IMG/VR virus record: IMGVR_UViG_3300021962_000066 | Location: 1 to 64,000 of that record | Strand: one strand, 5' to 3' | From: a virus | DNA length: 64,000 nt | Part shown: positions 1 through 6,646 of the stretch, piece after piece | How positions within the stretch are numbered: the first letter of the stretch is position 1 | Layout: every line of letters begins with the position of its first letter | Translations under genes and position numbers: made by a program | The notes under the pieces: model-generated | What the model was told of the DNA's origin: nothing | The model's database searches: none | The model's input: the letters and a program-made list of their open reading frames with translations, nothing else

Positions 1-67
1 AGAGCCGTATAAACAGTAGAGAACAGTAGAGAGCCGTATAAACAGTAGAGAGCCGTATAAACAGTAG
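1..67. repeat. Tandem 19-bp direct repeats at the left edge
   Basis: The 19-mer AGAGCCGTATAAACAGTAG occurs three times exactly (1-19, 30-48, 49-67), with a 10-bp partial unit (20-29) between the first two. The array may continue left of the window. No coding potential is seen. It could be a protein-binding array or a replication or recombination site; function unknown. Confidence 0.85.
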
Positions 68-470
68 CAGATCCCCCCACAATTTTTCTAATTATATCCG
101 GAAATCCCAGTAAAAGCCAGCTTTTTCTTCAGTGAAGCAGTAATCAATCGAGCCGATATATCGTATAACTGGCAAGCAGAAAAGCTAGGAAAACAGTAAT
201 ATGTAGTAGTCTAGTACTGGTTACTGCATATAAGATGGAGTAGTACCGTGTAGGCTACTGTGCCTAGGACCTGGAACTGGTACCTAGGCCTCGCAAAAGA
301 GAAGGAACTGGCGCAGCAGAAGGAGATTTGAGTGGTAATTAGGAGGGAAGGGGGGAGGGCACGTAGTAGAAACCCCGGAATCATTCAATGAAAAGCAATA
401 CCGCCGTAGGGGGAGAGGCTTTTTTTTCTGATTTTTAGTTGAGTTTTTTTGCGGAGCAGCTAAGGTTCTA
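68..470 (+). other. Gene-free stretch with hairpins, candidate structured RNA or terminator
   Basis: No convincing gene is seen on either strand; a leftward open frame here looks like a chance ORF. A hairpin at 262-289 has arms GCCTAGG/CCTAGGC and carries CTGGAACTGG in its loop; a second GGAACTGG lies near 305. A purine-rich stretch ends at an eight-T run (420-427), as expected of a terminator or of the 3' end of a small RNA. The same CTGGAACTGG motif recurs twice in the gene-free stretch at 2.64-2.94 kb. Confidence 0.4.
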
Positions 471-499
471 TTGTAGCGGATCAATATAACAACCATACA
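471..499 (+). promoter_or_regulatory. Weak sigma70-like promoter
   Basis: TTGTAG, 17 bp, CATACA, ending 11 bp before the start codon at 511. Spacing fits the early-promoter series of this region but the -10 box is poor. Confidence 0.35.
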
Positions 500-510
500 A
501 TTAATTAGAC

Positions 511-834
511 ATGACAAAATTAGACTGGCGTACAGGTACCGGAGTAAATCTAGGTAAGGTATTAGATGGTGTAAAGAGGCTATACGAAGAGAATACCGTA
601 AGCGATAATGCAAAGGAGAGGGATAAGTCATGGAGTATGAATAAGGCTGACATCTCTATCTATACTGATGTTGATCGTTACGAGGTAGCAAGCGACAGCA
701 ATGGTTACGTCTGGCTCATCAAGTATCATAATGATGAGCAAGAGTACCGGGTGGTTACCTGTTCTTCAAACAAATTTCTGAGTAAGATCTTCGACATAGA
801 CAAAATCGTTAGGACCGACGATTGTATCTATTAA
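511..834 (+). CDS. Hypothetical early protein (107 aa)
   Basis: Unrecognised, mostly soluble, mixed-charge protein of 107 residues without signal peptide or membrane segment. The aromatic-rich middle (residues 45-75) alternates polar and hydrophobic positions like a small beta-rich domain. It stands alone between a weak promoter and the long inverted repeat at 853-955, so it is probably monocistronic. No function can be assigned. Confidence 0.6.
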   Translation: MTKLDWRTGTGVNLGKVLDGVKRLYEENTVSDNAKERDKSWSMNKADISIYTDVDRYEVASDSNGYVWLIKYHNDEQEYRVVTCSSNKFLSKIFDIDKIVRTDDCIY

Positions 835-852
835 TCTTGCTCGGTTAGCTCG

Positions 853-963
853 CCCTACTGCAGAAACCGAGTATCCGCATTTACCGATGCATCGGTGAGG
901 TTAATTGGGGAATATACCTTACTGAAGGAACCACGGAGTGATTTCTGCAGTAGGGTTTTTTTT
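853..963 (+). terminator. Long-range 14-bp stem with internal palindrome and T tract
   Basis: CCCTACTGCAGAAA (853-866) is exactly complementary to TTTCTGCAGTAGGG (942-955), which is followed by a T-rich tail. The roughly 75-nt interior holds a perfect 14-bp palindrome ACCGATGCATCGGT (883-896). This is either an unusually large intrinsic terminator or a small structured RNA with a terminator-like closing stem. Confidence 0.65.
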
Positions 964-966
964 CTT

Positions 967-995
967 TTGCCATTTAACGGAGGAGGCTCTATTAT
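967..995 (+). promoter_or_regulatory. Early sigma70-like promoter
   Basis: TTGCCA, 17 bp, TATTAT, followed six bases later by TGGTCGGTAA and an A-rich leader that runs to the start codon at 1030. No Shine-Dalgarno sequence is present. Confidence 0.75.
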
Positions 996-1029
996 ATCTC
1001 TGGTCGGTAAACAACAAACAAAAAATAAC

Positions 1030-1326
1030 ATGAAAACAAAATTCGAAGATCCTGAGTTCAAAGTCCTAGATGATACTGGCAAGATTAATTATTTTGTCGA
1101 TAGCTTTGGTAGCGATGGCTTCCAAGATACTGCTGGGCTAAAGAAACTAATACTTGATACGTTTAAAATTACTAAGAGTGAAATGAAAGACTATACAGTT
1201 GAGGAGCATATCCAAATTACCGTTAACTACTTTGCTATGGGCTTGTACGATCTAAAGATGAAGATCCATGCTAAATCCTGGGGACAGTCAACAGCCCATA
1301 CTTTTGCTGCACACCAAAACAATTAG
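1030..1326 (+). CDS. Hypothetical early protein (98 aa)
   Basis: The frame is open from further upstream, but the ATG at 1030 is chosen because the promoter at 967-995 lies inside the longer frame and the A-rich leader ends exactly here. The 98-residue product is acidic in its first half, has a helical middle (residues 40-75) and a His/Gln-rich tail. Not recognised. The next promoter overlaps a hairpin directly after the stop. Confidence 0.65.
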   Translation: MKTKFEDPEFKVLDDTGKINYFVDSFGSDGFQDTAGLKKLILDTFKITKSEMKDYTVEEHIQITVNYFAMGLYDLKMKIHAKSWGQSTAHTFAAHQNN

Positions 1327-1330
1327 ACAA

Positions 1331-1370
1331 AACAGTTGCAGTCTATCTCATCAGGAGCTAGACTGTAACT
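1331..1370 (+). promoter_or_regulatory. Early promoter embedded in a 14-bp inverted repeat
   Basis: TTGCAG (1336-1341), 17 bp, TAGACT (1359-1364). Both boxes sit in the arms of an inverted repeat, ACAGTTGCAGTCTA and TAGACTGTAACTGT, which pair over 14 bp with one G-U. The TGTCGGTAA leader element follows. The repeat could be an operator, or a terminator of the gene upstream although it has no T run. Confidence 0.65.
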
Positions 1371-1401
1371 GTCGGTAAACAACAAACAAAAGGTAAACAG
1401 T

Positions 1402-2202
1402 ATGTCAAAGAAAAATAAAACGGTTAAGCAGGTTAAGCAGGTTAAGGTCGCTGAAGCGATTGTCACGGTACCTGGAGTGGTTAATACTCTGGTACTCGAT
1501 TATTCTCGATCAGCTGCTGAAGAATTGGTTACTCAAGTGGTAGCTGAAGTGGCTCCTGCGGCAGATCAGCCTTATAATAAAGCAGTCGATGTGCTTCAGA
1601 AGGCATTTATCTACTTCAACGAAGCGCTCGCGGAGAAGGAACTCGATAAGGTCCCGGTCATCACGATTCAGTCGAAAGGTCGCCGGTGTGCCTATGGGTG
1701 GTTCTGGGATTCTACTTGGAAGTCAGGTGATGATTATCGCCCGGAGATCAACATCTCCGCTGAGCATCTCTCGCGCTCAGCTCATGCAATCATGGAGACT
1801 TTGATCCATGAGATGGCTCATATGATCAATGCTAAGCGTAAGGTTAAGGACTGCAATGCCTCTCAGTATCATAATAAGAACTTCAAGGCGACCGCTGAAG
1901 CGATCGGGCTCACGGTCTCTAAGATGGGAACGCACGGCTATGCTAAAACCGAGCTCGGCGATAAGGCTCGGGCTGCGGTAACTTCCTTCGTTGCTTCTAA
2001 CGATTGCTCGGTGTTCGATACGTTTAATCGCGTCGATCATAAGCGGACCTGGCGCAAGATCTTTACGATTCCGTGCACCGAGACGGCGAAGAGCTGGTTC
2101 GAGTCCGAAGCTATTGAGCTGGGAATTACGCAGAAAGATCTGGTGGATATGATCATTACCAGCTATAATAAAGAGACGGCAGTCGTGACTGCTGTTGATT
2201 GA
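1402..2202 (+). CDS. SprT-like zinc metallopeptidase
   Basis: The 266-residue protein has a gluzincin-type zinc motif, IHEMAHMIN, about residues 136-144, preceded by the WFWDSTWK/INIS beta segments typical of SprT-like (SprTN) domains. The third ligand is probably the His of the YHNKNF segment about 20 residues on, as in the family. Residues 1-60 are Lys/Ala/Val-rich and probably a flexible extension. Known family members act on DNA-protein crosslinks or abnormal proteins; a role in clearing proteins from phage or host DNA is inference. The gene is richer in G+C than most neighbours and is followed by a 13-bp hairpin. Confidence 0.8.
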   Translation: MSKKNKTVKQVKQVKVAEAIVTVPGVVNTLVLDYSRSAAEELVTQVVAEVAPAADQPYNKAVDVLQKAFIYFNEALAEKELDKVPVITIQSKGRRCAYGWFWDSTWKSGDDYRPEINISAEHLSRSAHAIMETLIHEMAHMINAKRKVKDCNASQYHNKNFKATAEAIGLTVSKMGTHGYAKTELGDKARAAVTSFVASNDCSVFDTFNRVDHKRTWRKIFTIPCTETAKSWFESEAIELGITQKDLVDMIITSYNKETAVVTAVD

Positions 2203-2214
2203 GTCACCTAAGAG

Positions 2215-2260
2215 GCGTGGTGGGTTACAGAGAATCACCTTATCTGATAACCCACCACGC
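2215..2260 (+). terminator. 13-bp hairpin after the SprT-like gene
   Basis: GCGTGGTGGGTTA (2215-2227) and TAACCCACCACGC (2248-2260) are exact inverted repeats with a 20-nt loop. There is no T run, so it may stabilise the mRNA 3' end or act as a factor-dependent terminator. Confidence 0.6.
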
Positions 2261-2286
2261 ATAATGATACTAAACGATTATTTTTG

Positions 2287-2315
2287 TTGAACTATTATTA
2301 TTGTTTGTCTATAAT
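2287..2315 (+). promoter_or_regulatory. Strong sigma70-like promoter
   Basis: TTGAAC, 17 bp, TATAAT. The expected transcription start falls at about 2322, essentially on the ATG of the short leader ORF at 2323. Confidence 0.75.
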
Positions 2316-2322
2316 AGCAAAC

Positions 2323-2379
2323 ATGAAAGATATTAGCCGATCGCGTATCTACCGAAATTATAGTCACTCTGGTATATGA
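2323..2379 (+). CDS. 18-aa leader ORF, possibly leaderless
   Basis: A short basic and aromatic ORF (starts MKDISRSRIYRN) begins 8 bp after the -10 box, and its stop overlaps the next start codon as ATGA. The placement suggests a leaderless peptide coupled to the downstream gene. It could equally be a chance frame in a short 5' leader. Confidence 0.35.
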   Translation: MKDISRSRIYRNYSHSGI

Positions 2380-2636
2380 AAAACTTAAACAAGTTGAATC
2401 CGTCTATATATAGGCTCCATAAGAGCACGGCTCAGTCAAAGACCTATGAGTGGTATGATGAGGTAAACGAAAGGCTCACCGTAGTTAACACCGTCTCAGA
2501 TGAGTTTACGGTAAATGCTGAGGTACACGAATCACCTCTCTTCTTGAAAAAGGAGGAAGCACGAAAGGAACTAAGGTGTAAGACGACCATACGACTCGGC
2601 AAGGACTTCATCCGAATACTGGCTCAGAGTCTTTAG
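2376..2636 (+). CDS. Hypothetical early protein (86 aa)
   Basis: Unrecognised 86-residue basic protein (Lys/Arg-rich C-terminal half, no cysteine pairs beyond a single Cys, no membrane segment). It overlaps the short leader ORF by 4 bp. The start context CTGGTATATGAAA also occurs before the small basic ORF at 6647. A basic phage early protein may bind nucleic acid or a host protein, but nothing in the sequence shows which. Confidence 0.6.
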   Translation: MKNLNKLNPSIYRLHKSTAQSKTYEWYDEVNERLTVVNTVSDEFTVNAEVHESPLFLKKEEARKELRCKTTIRLGKDFIRILAQSL

Positions 2637-2930
2637 AATCATGCGCTAGTTAATAACTAGCGCCGCACGACCTTATCATGTGCGTCACAGAGCACGGGGA
2701 ATTGAATCGAGTTTCTCCGCATTTCGTCCTCGACCTTACCGGCTAGAGGGTTATGCTCGTTAATATAAGGCGCCGGTAGAGGGACTGGAACTGGCAACGG
2801 TACTGCAGTGCGCTACGCTCAAGGGTCGATCTGAGGATCGATGTATTGCAGATGGAGACCGCAACTGGAACTGGTCTAGGGATTGCAGAAGGCGAATTAA
2901 ACCCCTCGTCTTCTGCAGTCCGCCTTTTTT
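2637..2930 (+). ncRNA. Candidate structured noncoding RNA ending in an intrinsic terminator
   Basis: This 290-bp gene-free stretch is dense in inverted repeats: a 10-bp palindromic arm pair (2643-2652/2654-2663), ACCGGC/GCCGGT, TCGATC-TGAG-GATCGA, and two CTGGAACTGG motifs. It closes with TGCAGAAGGCG/CGTCTTCTGCA (2884-2894/2907-2917) and a T6 run (2925-2930), which is a good terminator. No tRNA cloverleaf is seen. Whether it is expressed as a discrete RNA is inference. Confidence 0.4.
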
Positions 2931-2940
2931 AAAATAAAGC

Positions 2941-2969
2941 TGGCAACATTCTTAAGAAGAGACTATCAT
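2941..2969 (+). promoter_or_regulatory. Early sigma70-like promoter
   Basis: TGGCAA, 17 bp, TATCAT, followed by TGTCAGTCAGTAA and an A12 leader to the ATG at 2998. Confidence 0.65.
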
Positions 2970-2997
2970 TTGTCAGTCAGTAAAACAAAAAAAAAAA

Positions 2998-3273
2998 ATG
3001 AAACCATTACTCAAATTCTTAACTCATAATTTTACGGTCGGGGTGCAGGAGAAGGACATCGAGTGTATCGAGATCTGCTCGTGCACCAAGCACGGTATCA
3101 TCTTGCAGGACAAGTGGCATCATCTTGGGCACATGCGGGTAGGCATCGAAGCGACGGAGATCGCTGAGCAGCTGAAAATGACTCCGCTTGAGCTAAGGGA
3201 CTTGCTTCGGGCTCACGGCGCTACGAAAAAGAAGAAGGTAAAGAGAGTGATCAGTTACCCTCTTTACGATTAA
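2998..3273 (+). CDS. Hypothetical early protein (91 aa)
   Basis: Unrecognised. Residues 20-50 hold Cys/His-rich segments (IECIEICSC, KWHHLGHM) that could bind a metal, and the tail is strongly basic (TKKKKVKRV). Residues 55-75 (TEIAEQLKMTPLELRDLLRAHG) look helix-turn-helix-like, so a small DNA- or RNA-binding protein is possible. The gene is higher in G+C than its right-hand neighbour. Single gene between two early promoters. Confidence 0.65.
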   Translation: MKPLLKFLTHNFTVGVQEKDIECIEICSCTKHGIILQDKWHHLGHMRVGIEATEIAEQLKMTPLELRDLLRAHGATKKKKVKRVISYPLYD

Positions 3274-3277
3274 AACG

Positions 3278-3306
3278 TTGCTGTTTCCTCAATAATAAGC
3301 TATCAT
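3278..3306 (+). promoter_or_regulatory. Early sigma70-like promoter of the IscU operon
   Basis: TTGCTG, 17 bp, TATCAT, then TTGTCGGTAA (3311-3320) and an A13 leader to the ATG at 3340. It should drive the three-gene unit 3340-4281. Confidence 0.75.
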
Positions 3307-3339
3307 CTCTTTGTCGGTAAGATTAACAAAAAAAAAAAA

Positions 3340-3675
3340 ATGAAATTACAAATTATTACTCACGAAGTTTCTATTCAAGAAATGGTTAAACACATAGTAG
3401 TATCTTTTACTGACCAGATTACAGATGCTACCCTCAGTAAGAATACCAGTGAACTTGAACACTGTCTAGTAGCATATAGCTATATGCTCAAAGTAATGTC
3501 AGAAGGAGACATCAATGCTATCCGCGAGCTCTTTAAAGCTGGTGATACAATGATAATACTGCCGGGTAACATATTCGAGCTTGTGGACGCTCCTGCTGCC
3601 TCCTTACACGAAATCAGGATATTTGATAATGAACTACTCCTAGGAGTCATCATCGACTCTGAGATTAAATACTGA
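3340..3675 (+). CDS. Hypothetical early protein upstream of the IscU homologue (111 aa)
   Basis: Unrecognised, mainly helical, acidic protein of 111 residues; no cysteine motif (one Cys) and no membrane segment. It lies 4 bp before the iron-sulfur scaffold gene in the same transcription unit, so the two are co-expressed. Whether it takes part in iron-sulfur handling cannot be judged from the sequence. Confidence 0.65.
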   Translation: MKLQIITHEVSIQEMVKHIVVSFTDQITDATLSKNTSELEHCLVAYSYMLKVMSEGDINAIRELFKAGDTMIILPGNIFELVDAPAASLHEIRIFDNELLLGVIIDSEIKY

Positions 3676-3679
3676 TACT

Positions 3680-4078
3680 ATGAGTGATACCTATACTCTG
3701 TATAATAACACGGTGATGGACCATTTCTTGAACCCTCGTAATATGGGCGACCTGAAGGATGCCAATGCTATTGGTGAAGTCGGTGCGGCAGCGTGCGGTG
3801 ACATTATGAAGGTCAGCCTCAAGATTACAAACGGCATCATTGAAGATGCACGGTTTAAGACCTTTGGCTGCGGCTCAGCCATCGCTAGCTCTAGCATGGC
3901 GACTGAGCTTATTAAGGGTCGTAGCATTGATGAAGCAATGAAATTCTCGAACCAAGAAGTGGTAGATGCACTCGGAGGCCTACCGCCCGTGAAGATCCAC
4001 TGCTCCGTCCTTGCCGAGGAGGCTTTAAAGGCAGCGCTCGCAGATTACCTGAGAAAACATCCAATTACATCTAAATAA
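3680..4078 (+). CDS. iscU: IscU/NifU-like iron-sulfur cluster assembly scaffold
   Basis: Full-length IscU fold of 132 residues. The three cluster-binding cysteines are present: Cys39 in AACGD with the conserved Asp41, Cys64 in FGCGSA, and Cys108 in KIHCSVLA. The LPPVK motif (101-105), which in bacterial IscU is bound by the Hsp70 chaperone HscA, is intact, so the phage protein could use the host HscA/HscB and IscS machinery. It sits second in a three-gene early unit; the next ATG overlaps its stop by 1 bp. The five radical SAM enzymes of the late operon are plausible clients, but this is inference. Confidence 0.92.
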   Translation: MSDTYTLYNNTVMDHFLNPRNMGDLKDANAIGEVGAAACGDIMKVSLKITNGIIEDARFKTFGCGSAIASSSMATELIKGRSIDEAMKFSNQEVVDALGGLPPVKIHCSVLAEEALKAALADYLRKHPITSK

Positions 4079-4281
4079 TGAATAATACTCGCAAACACTT
4101 TATTAAACAGCTCGATCTTCTTTTAGTTAAAAGATGCGGTCTCAGTCGTAATGACCTCCCCGACACGGTGTTCATTGATGATTACTACGAGGAGGATCTC
4201 GATGAGACGGAATTTGATAGTGTACTCAAAGAGTGTGCCTCAGCTATTCTCGAGGGTGCCGACCTCGATGTTTATGATTAA
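4078..4281 (+). CDS. Small acidic protein downstream of IscU (67 aa)
   Basis: Unrecognised 67-residue protein: basic N-terminal helix (residues 1-20), then strongly acidic (DDYYEEDLDETEFD). Its ATG overlaps the stop of the IscU gene by 1 bp, implying translational coupling. It is about the size of the acidic IscX protein of bacterial isc operons, but no convincing IscX motif is seen, so no name is given. Confidence 0.6.
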   Translation: MNNTRKHFIKQLDLLLVKRCGLSRNDLPDTVFIDDYYEEDLDETEFDSVLKECASAILEGADLDVYD

Positions 4282-4286
4282 TATTA

Positions 4287-4315
4287 TTGCCACTCTGTTA
4301 AGAAGCCTGTATAAT
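4287..4315 (+). promoter_or_regulatory. Strong early sigma70-like promoter
   Basis: TTGCCA, 17 bp, TATAAT (consensus -10), then TTGTCGGTA and an A-rich leader to the ATG at 4358. Confidence 0.8.
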
Positions 4316-4357
4316 CTATTTTGTCGGTATAATCAACAAACAACAATAGTTAAATAT

Positions 4358-4582
4358 ATGCACAACAACCTCGTATCTAAGATTAGTTCCATCAACGACC
4401 TTTACAATCGTGCTATTAAAGATGCACGGTATCTTAAGCTCGCTCTACTCTCTGCAAGCAACCTGGGTGGGTCTCCTCGGACTCTCCTGCAAGCAATTGA
4501 TTGGCTTAAAACCAACGCAATGGAAACCGATGAGCAGGGCGTGGTGGAAGAGATTAATTTCTGTCGCGACTTGGTCAGGTAA
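4358..4582 (+). CDS. Hypothetical early protein (74 aa)
   Basis: The start at 4358 is chosen because it follows the promoter and leader; the same frame is open earlier but overlaps the previous gene. The 74-residue product is predicted mostly helical with two amphipathic segments (residues 5-32 and 40-72) and no motif I recognise. Confidence 0.6.
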   Translation: MHNNLVSKISSINDLYNRAIKDARYLKLALLSASNLGGSPRTLLQAIDWLKTNAMETDEQGVVEEINFCRDLVR

Positions 4583-4687
4583 ACTAGATAGCTGACTAAC
4601 GAATAGTCGTACCGGACGGCTACCGCGAAACCGTAAAGCTACAGTCCTCCGTTGTCGCAACTACAGCACGAAGCCGACGTCACCATT

Positions 4688-4716
4688 TAGACCTTTAATA
4701 AAAACTTAGTTATTAT
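4688..4716 (+). promoter_or_regulatory. Early sigma70-like promoter with very short leader
   Basis: TAGACC, 17 bp, TATTAT. The ATG at 4726 lies only about 9 bp after the -10 box, so the transcript would be leaderless or nearly so. The preceding 100 bp (4583-4687) shows no gene. Confidence 0.5.
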
Positions 4717-4725
4717 TTTAATACT

Positions 4726-4914
4726 ATGACATACAAAGAACTCGCTAATGCAATCAATAGTCTCAGTGAAGAGAGTCAGAATTGCGACGTAACCGTTGCT
4801 TGTGACACTTCCCATGAATGCCTACCTTCAACATTCTTTCACTGTATTGAGGAAGGCGATATGTTGGAGGGTGTTTTGGATATTGGTCATCCTATTATTC
4901 GTATTGATTACTAA
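4726..4914 (+). CDS. Small acidic early protein (62 aa)
   Basis: Unrecognised 62-residue acidic protein with three cysteines and two histidines (residues 20-40) not arranged as a standard zinc ribbon. Single gene, followed by a 13-bp hairpin (4947-4977). Confidence 0.6.
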   Translation: MTYKELANAINSLSEESQNCDVTVACDTSHECLPSTFFHCIEEGDMLEGVLDIGHPIIRIDY

Positions 4915-4946
4915 TTATTCAAAGGGCATTTCGCACCCCCGCTCTC

Positions 4947-4977
4947 GGAGAGGTGGGGAGCTTATCCCCACCTCTCC
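4947..4977 (+). terminator. GC-rich hairpin without T run
   Basis: GGAGAGGTGGGGA (4947-4959), loop GCTTA, TCCCCACCTCTCC (4965-4977): a perfect 13-bp stem. It separates the unit ending at 4914 from the promoter at 4985. Confidence 0.65.
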
Positions 4978-4984
4978 CTCTCAC

Positions 4985-5013
4985 TTGACTTAGTTTAATA
5001 AACCCGTTATCAT
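4985..5013 (+). promoter_or_regulatory. Early sigma70-like promoter, probable leaderless transcript
   Basis: TTGACT, 17 bp, TATCAT. The start codons at 5017 and 5020 lie 4 and 7 bp after the -10 box, so the message would start at or next to the second ATG. Confidence 0.7.
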
Positions 5014-5016
5014 AAT

Positions 5017-5556
5017 ATGATGATAAAGAATCTCTTCATTCACATGGCAGACGAGAGTACGAACTTTCTTGCTGAAATTTATCGTGGGGTACCGGGTAAG
5101 GTAATCCGAGATGATACATCAGTAGAGGAGATGAATCAATTGATTGCTGAGCATGACCGAGTGGTTATGATGGGTCACGGTTCGCCATCTGGTCTTTTCG
5201 GAATTAAAACTGGTTCGGTTATTGGAGTACGCAATGTGGAGGCTCTCAAAAATAAAGATAACATCTACATCTGGTGCCACGCATCAGCCTTCGTACGCAA
5301 TTATAATCTTAAAGGCTTCTCCACGGGCATGTTTATCTCAGAGGTAGGTGAAGCAATCTATTGTGGCATCAAGGAGAGCTCAATACTTCAAGAGAAAGTG
5401 ACTAAATCTAACGATACGTTTGCATCACTGGTACGTGAGTATATTGAACAGCCCACTGCAGAGATTTATGATCACGTTGGTAGCTACTACAATAGCCGGT
5501 ACCACGACCACCCGGTGGTGGCGTACAATAGTAGTCGCCTAGTACTATTTACTTAG
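5017..5556 (+). CDS. Possible caspase/CHAT-like cysteine-protease-fold protein
   Basis: The 179-residue protein alternates beta and helix, with His54 in VVMMGHGSPSGLFG and Cys87 in IYIWCHAS, each at the end of a hydrophobic strand. This His-then-Cys layout with GHG and WC contexts resembles the catalytic dyad of clan CD (caspase, CHAT, C25) folds. No separate prodomain is present. Because of the promoter the real start may be the second ATG at 5020. Proteins of this fold often work in host-cell death or immunity; here it might act on a host defence or be a plain hydrolase. Fold assignment is tentative. Confidence 0.55.
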   Translation: MMIKNLFIHMADESTNFLAEIYRGVPGKVIRDDTSVEEMNQLIAEHDRVVMMGHGSPSGLFGIKTGSVIGVRNVEALKNKDNIYIWCHASAFVRNYNLKGFSTGMFISEVGEAIYCGIKESSILQEKVTKSNDTFASLVREYIEQPTAEIYDHVGSYYNSRYHDHPVVAYNSSRLVLFT

Positions 5557-5563
5557 AATTCTA

Positions 5564-5592
5564 TTGCAAGAGTTAGTGGGAGCAGCTATCAT
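5564..5592 (+). promoter_or_regulatory. Early sigma70-like promoter
   Basis: TTGCAA, 17 bp, TATCAT, then CTGTCGGTAGAAATAGAATACAA leading to the ATG at 5625. Confidence 0.75.
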
Positions 5593-5624
5593 CACTCTGT
5601 CGGTAGAAATAGAATACAAACTAT

Positions 5625-5855
5625 ATGAATGATACAGGAACAATTATAGCAAATACACCGCACCAAATCAGAGCATATCGTATCTTTGCACTTAAGGCTG
5701 CTCTGGGGTTGGAAATTAAAGGTCTCAAACACTCACGGGGTATCTCCGCCTATGCTATTATAAAGAGGGAATTCGGATTCAAAGGCTCTAAGGCTAAGGT
5801 GTTACTGCAGTTGCAGCAGTGGGTTGATATAAACCTCCTCTCACCCAGCGTATAA
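5625..5855 (+). CDS. Conserved-looking small phage protein (76 aa)
   Basis: A 76-residue basic protein with the segment RAYRIFALKAALGLEIKGLK, then SRGISAYAIIKREFGFKG. Short proteins of this style occur in many phages, but no function is known to me. It is followed 3 bp later by the 60-aa gene at 5859, so the two form one unit. Confidence 0.7.
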   Translation: MNDTGTIIANTPHQIRAYRIFALKAALGLEIKGLKHSRGISAYAIIKREFGFKGSKAKVLLQLQQWVDINLLSPSV

Positions 5856-5858
5856 ACT

Positions 5859-6041
5859 ATGAAAGATCTTTGGGCATTACAGCGGTATAGTTCGAGAAGT
5901 GAATGGCCGCTAAAAAAGGGCTGGCAGATTTGGTTAACTTATGAGCACCGGCGTCGCGCAGAAATAGAGTGTGCCCTCCGCGTCGACGAAATCAGGCCAG
6001 AAGACAGGTTTAAAGTAAAATATCGAGTGGTAAAGATCTAA
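5859..6041 (+). CDS. Small basic protein (60 aa)
   Basis: Unrecognised, Trp- and Arg-rich 60-residue protein (five Trp, many Arg/Lys), which could bind nucleic acid. Starts 3 bp after the stop of the upstream gene and is thus in the same operon. Confidence 0.6.
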   Translation: MKDLWALQRYSSRSEWPLKKGWQIWLTYEHRRRAEIECALRVDEIRPEDRFKVKYRVVKI

Positions 6042-6145
6042 CTAGGCGTGGTGTTTCAGCGTCGATGAAGACAGGCATAAAGACTACGAGTGTACTAAGA
6101 CTAACCGAGTCACGATCGGGACGGATTACACTACATGTTTTATGC

Positions 6146-6214
6146 ATGTTAAAGGATAGGAGGATCACCTGGCATCTCAAAGGGATCGTACGGGAGCTTA
6201 AAACAAAAAAGTAG
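6146..6214 (+). CDS. Possible 22-aa basic peptide
   Basis: A 22-codon frame beginning MLKDRRITWHLK lies in the otherwise gene-free stretch 6042-6214 and ends right before the next promoter. No Shine-Dalgarno sequence and no other support; the stretch may simply be noncoding. Confidence 0.2.
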   Translation: MLKDRRITWHLKGIVRELKTKK

Positions 6215-6243
6215 TAGCATAGTTAGGTAAAAGCGTTTACACT
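6215..6243 (+). promoter_or_regulatory. Early sigma70-like promoter
   Basis: TAGCAT, 17 bp, TACACT, followed by TTTGTTGGTAATAATAAC and an A-rich leader to 6283. It is a weaker member of the series. Confidence 0.55.
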
Positions 6244-6282
6244 ATATTTGTTGGTAATAATAACAATAAACAAAGAAATTAA

Positions 6283-6513
6283 ATGAACAAAATTACAGAT
6301 ATGCTATACCTATTCTTCTACGACCAGGCTGGGTTCATCAGCATCCGGTTCTGGCGAGAGGTAACAATGGATGAGATAGACGTAATTACTGATAAGTACG
6401 GCTCCCTGGAGGATGCTGCATTCGAAGATACAGAACCTAATGAACGTTTTTGGGTCGTAACTGATACAGATTTAGAGCACATGCGCAATAAGATTAACGA
6501 AGTGTTAAAATAG
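6283..6513 (+). CDS. Small acidic early protein (76 aa)
   Basis: Unrecognised 76-residue acidic protein, predicted alpha/beta. No cysteines and no membrane segment. It has its own promoter; no neighbour gives a hint of function. Confidence 0.6.
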   Translation: MNKITDMLYLFFYDQAGFISIRFWREVTMDEIDVITDKYGSLEDAAFEDTEPNERFWVVTDTDLEHMRNKINEVLK

Positions 6514-6646
6514 TTGTTGAGAGATACGAAAAAGAAATTATACTAGTAAGTAATTAATGCGGGCTGTCTATCATATAGAATATATAGGGCAAATACTAAA
6601 AGGTTAGGACAACCTCCACCAGATAAGTAATCTGGCATACTGGTAT

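Noticed and set aside
284-631. 115-codon leftward open frame
   Set aside because: It overlaps the better-supported gene at 511, has low-complexity Leu/Ser/Tyr content, and no promoter or ribosome-binding site.
4078-4281. Calling the acidic 67-aa protein IscX
   Set aside because: Size, charge and position fit loosely, but no IscX sequence motif is recognised.
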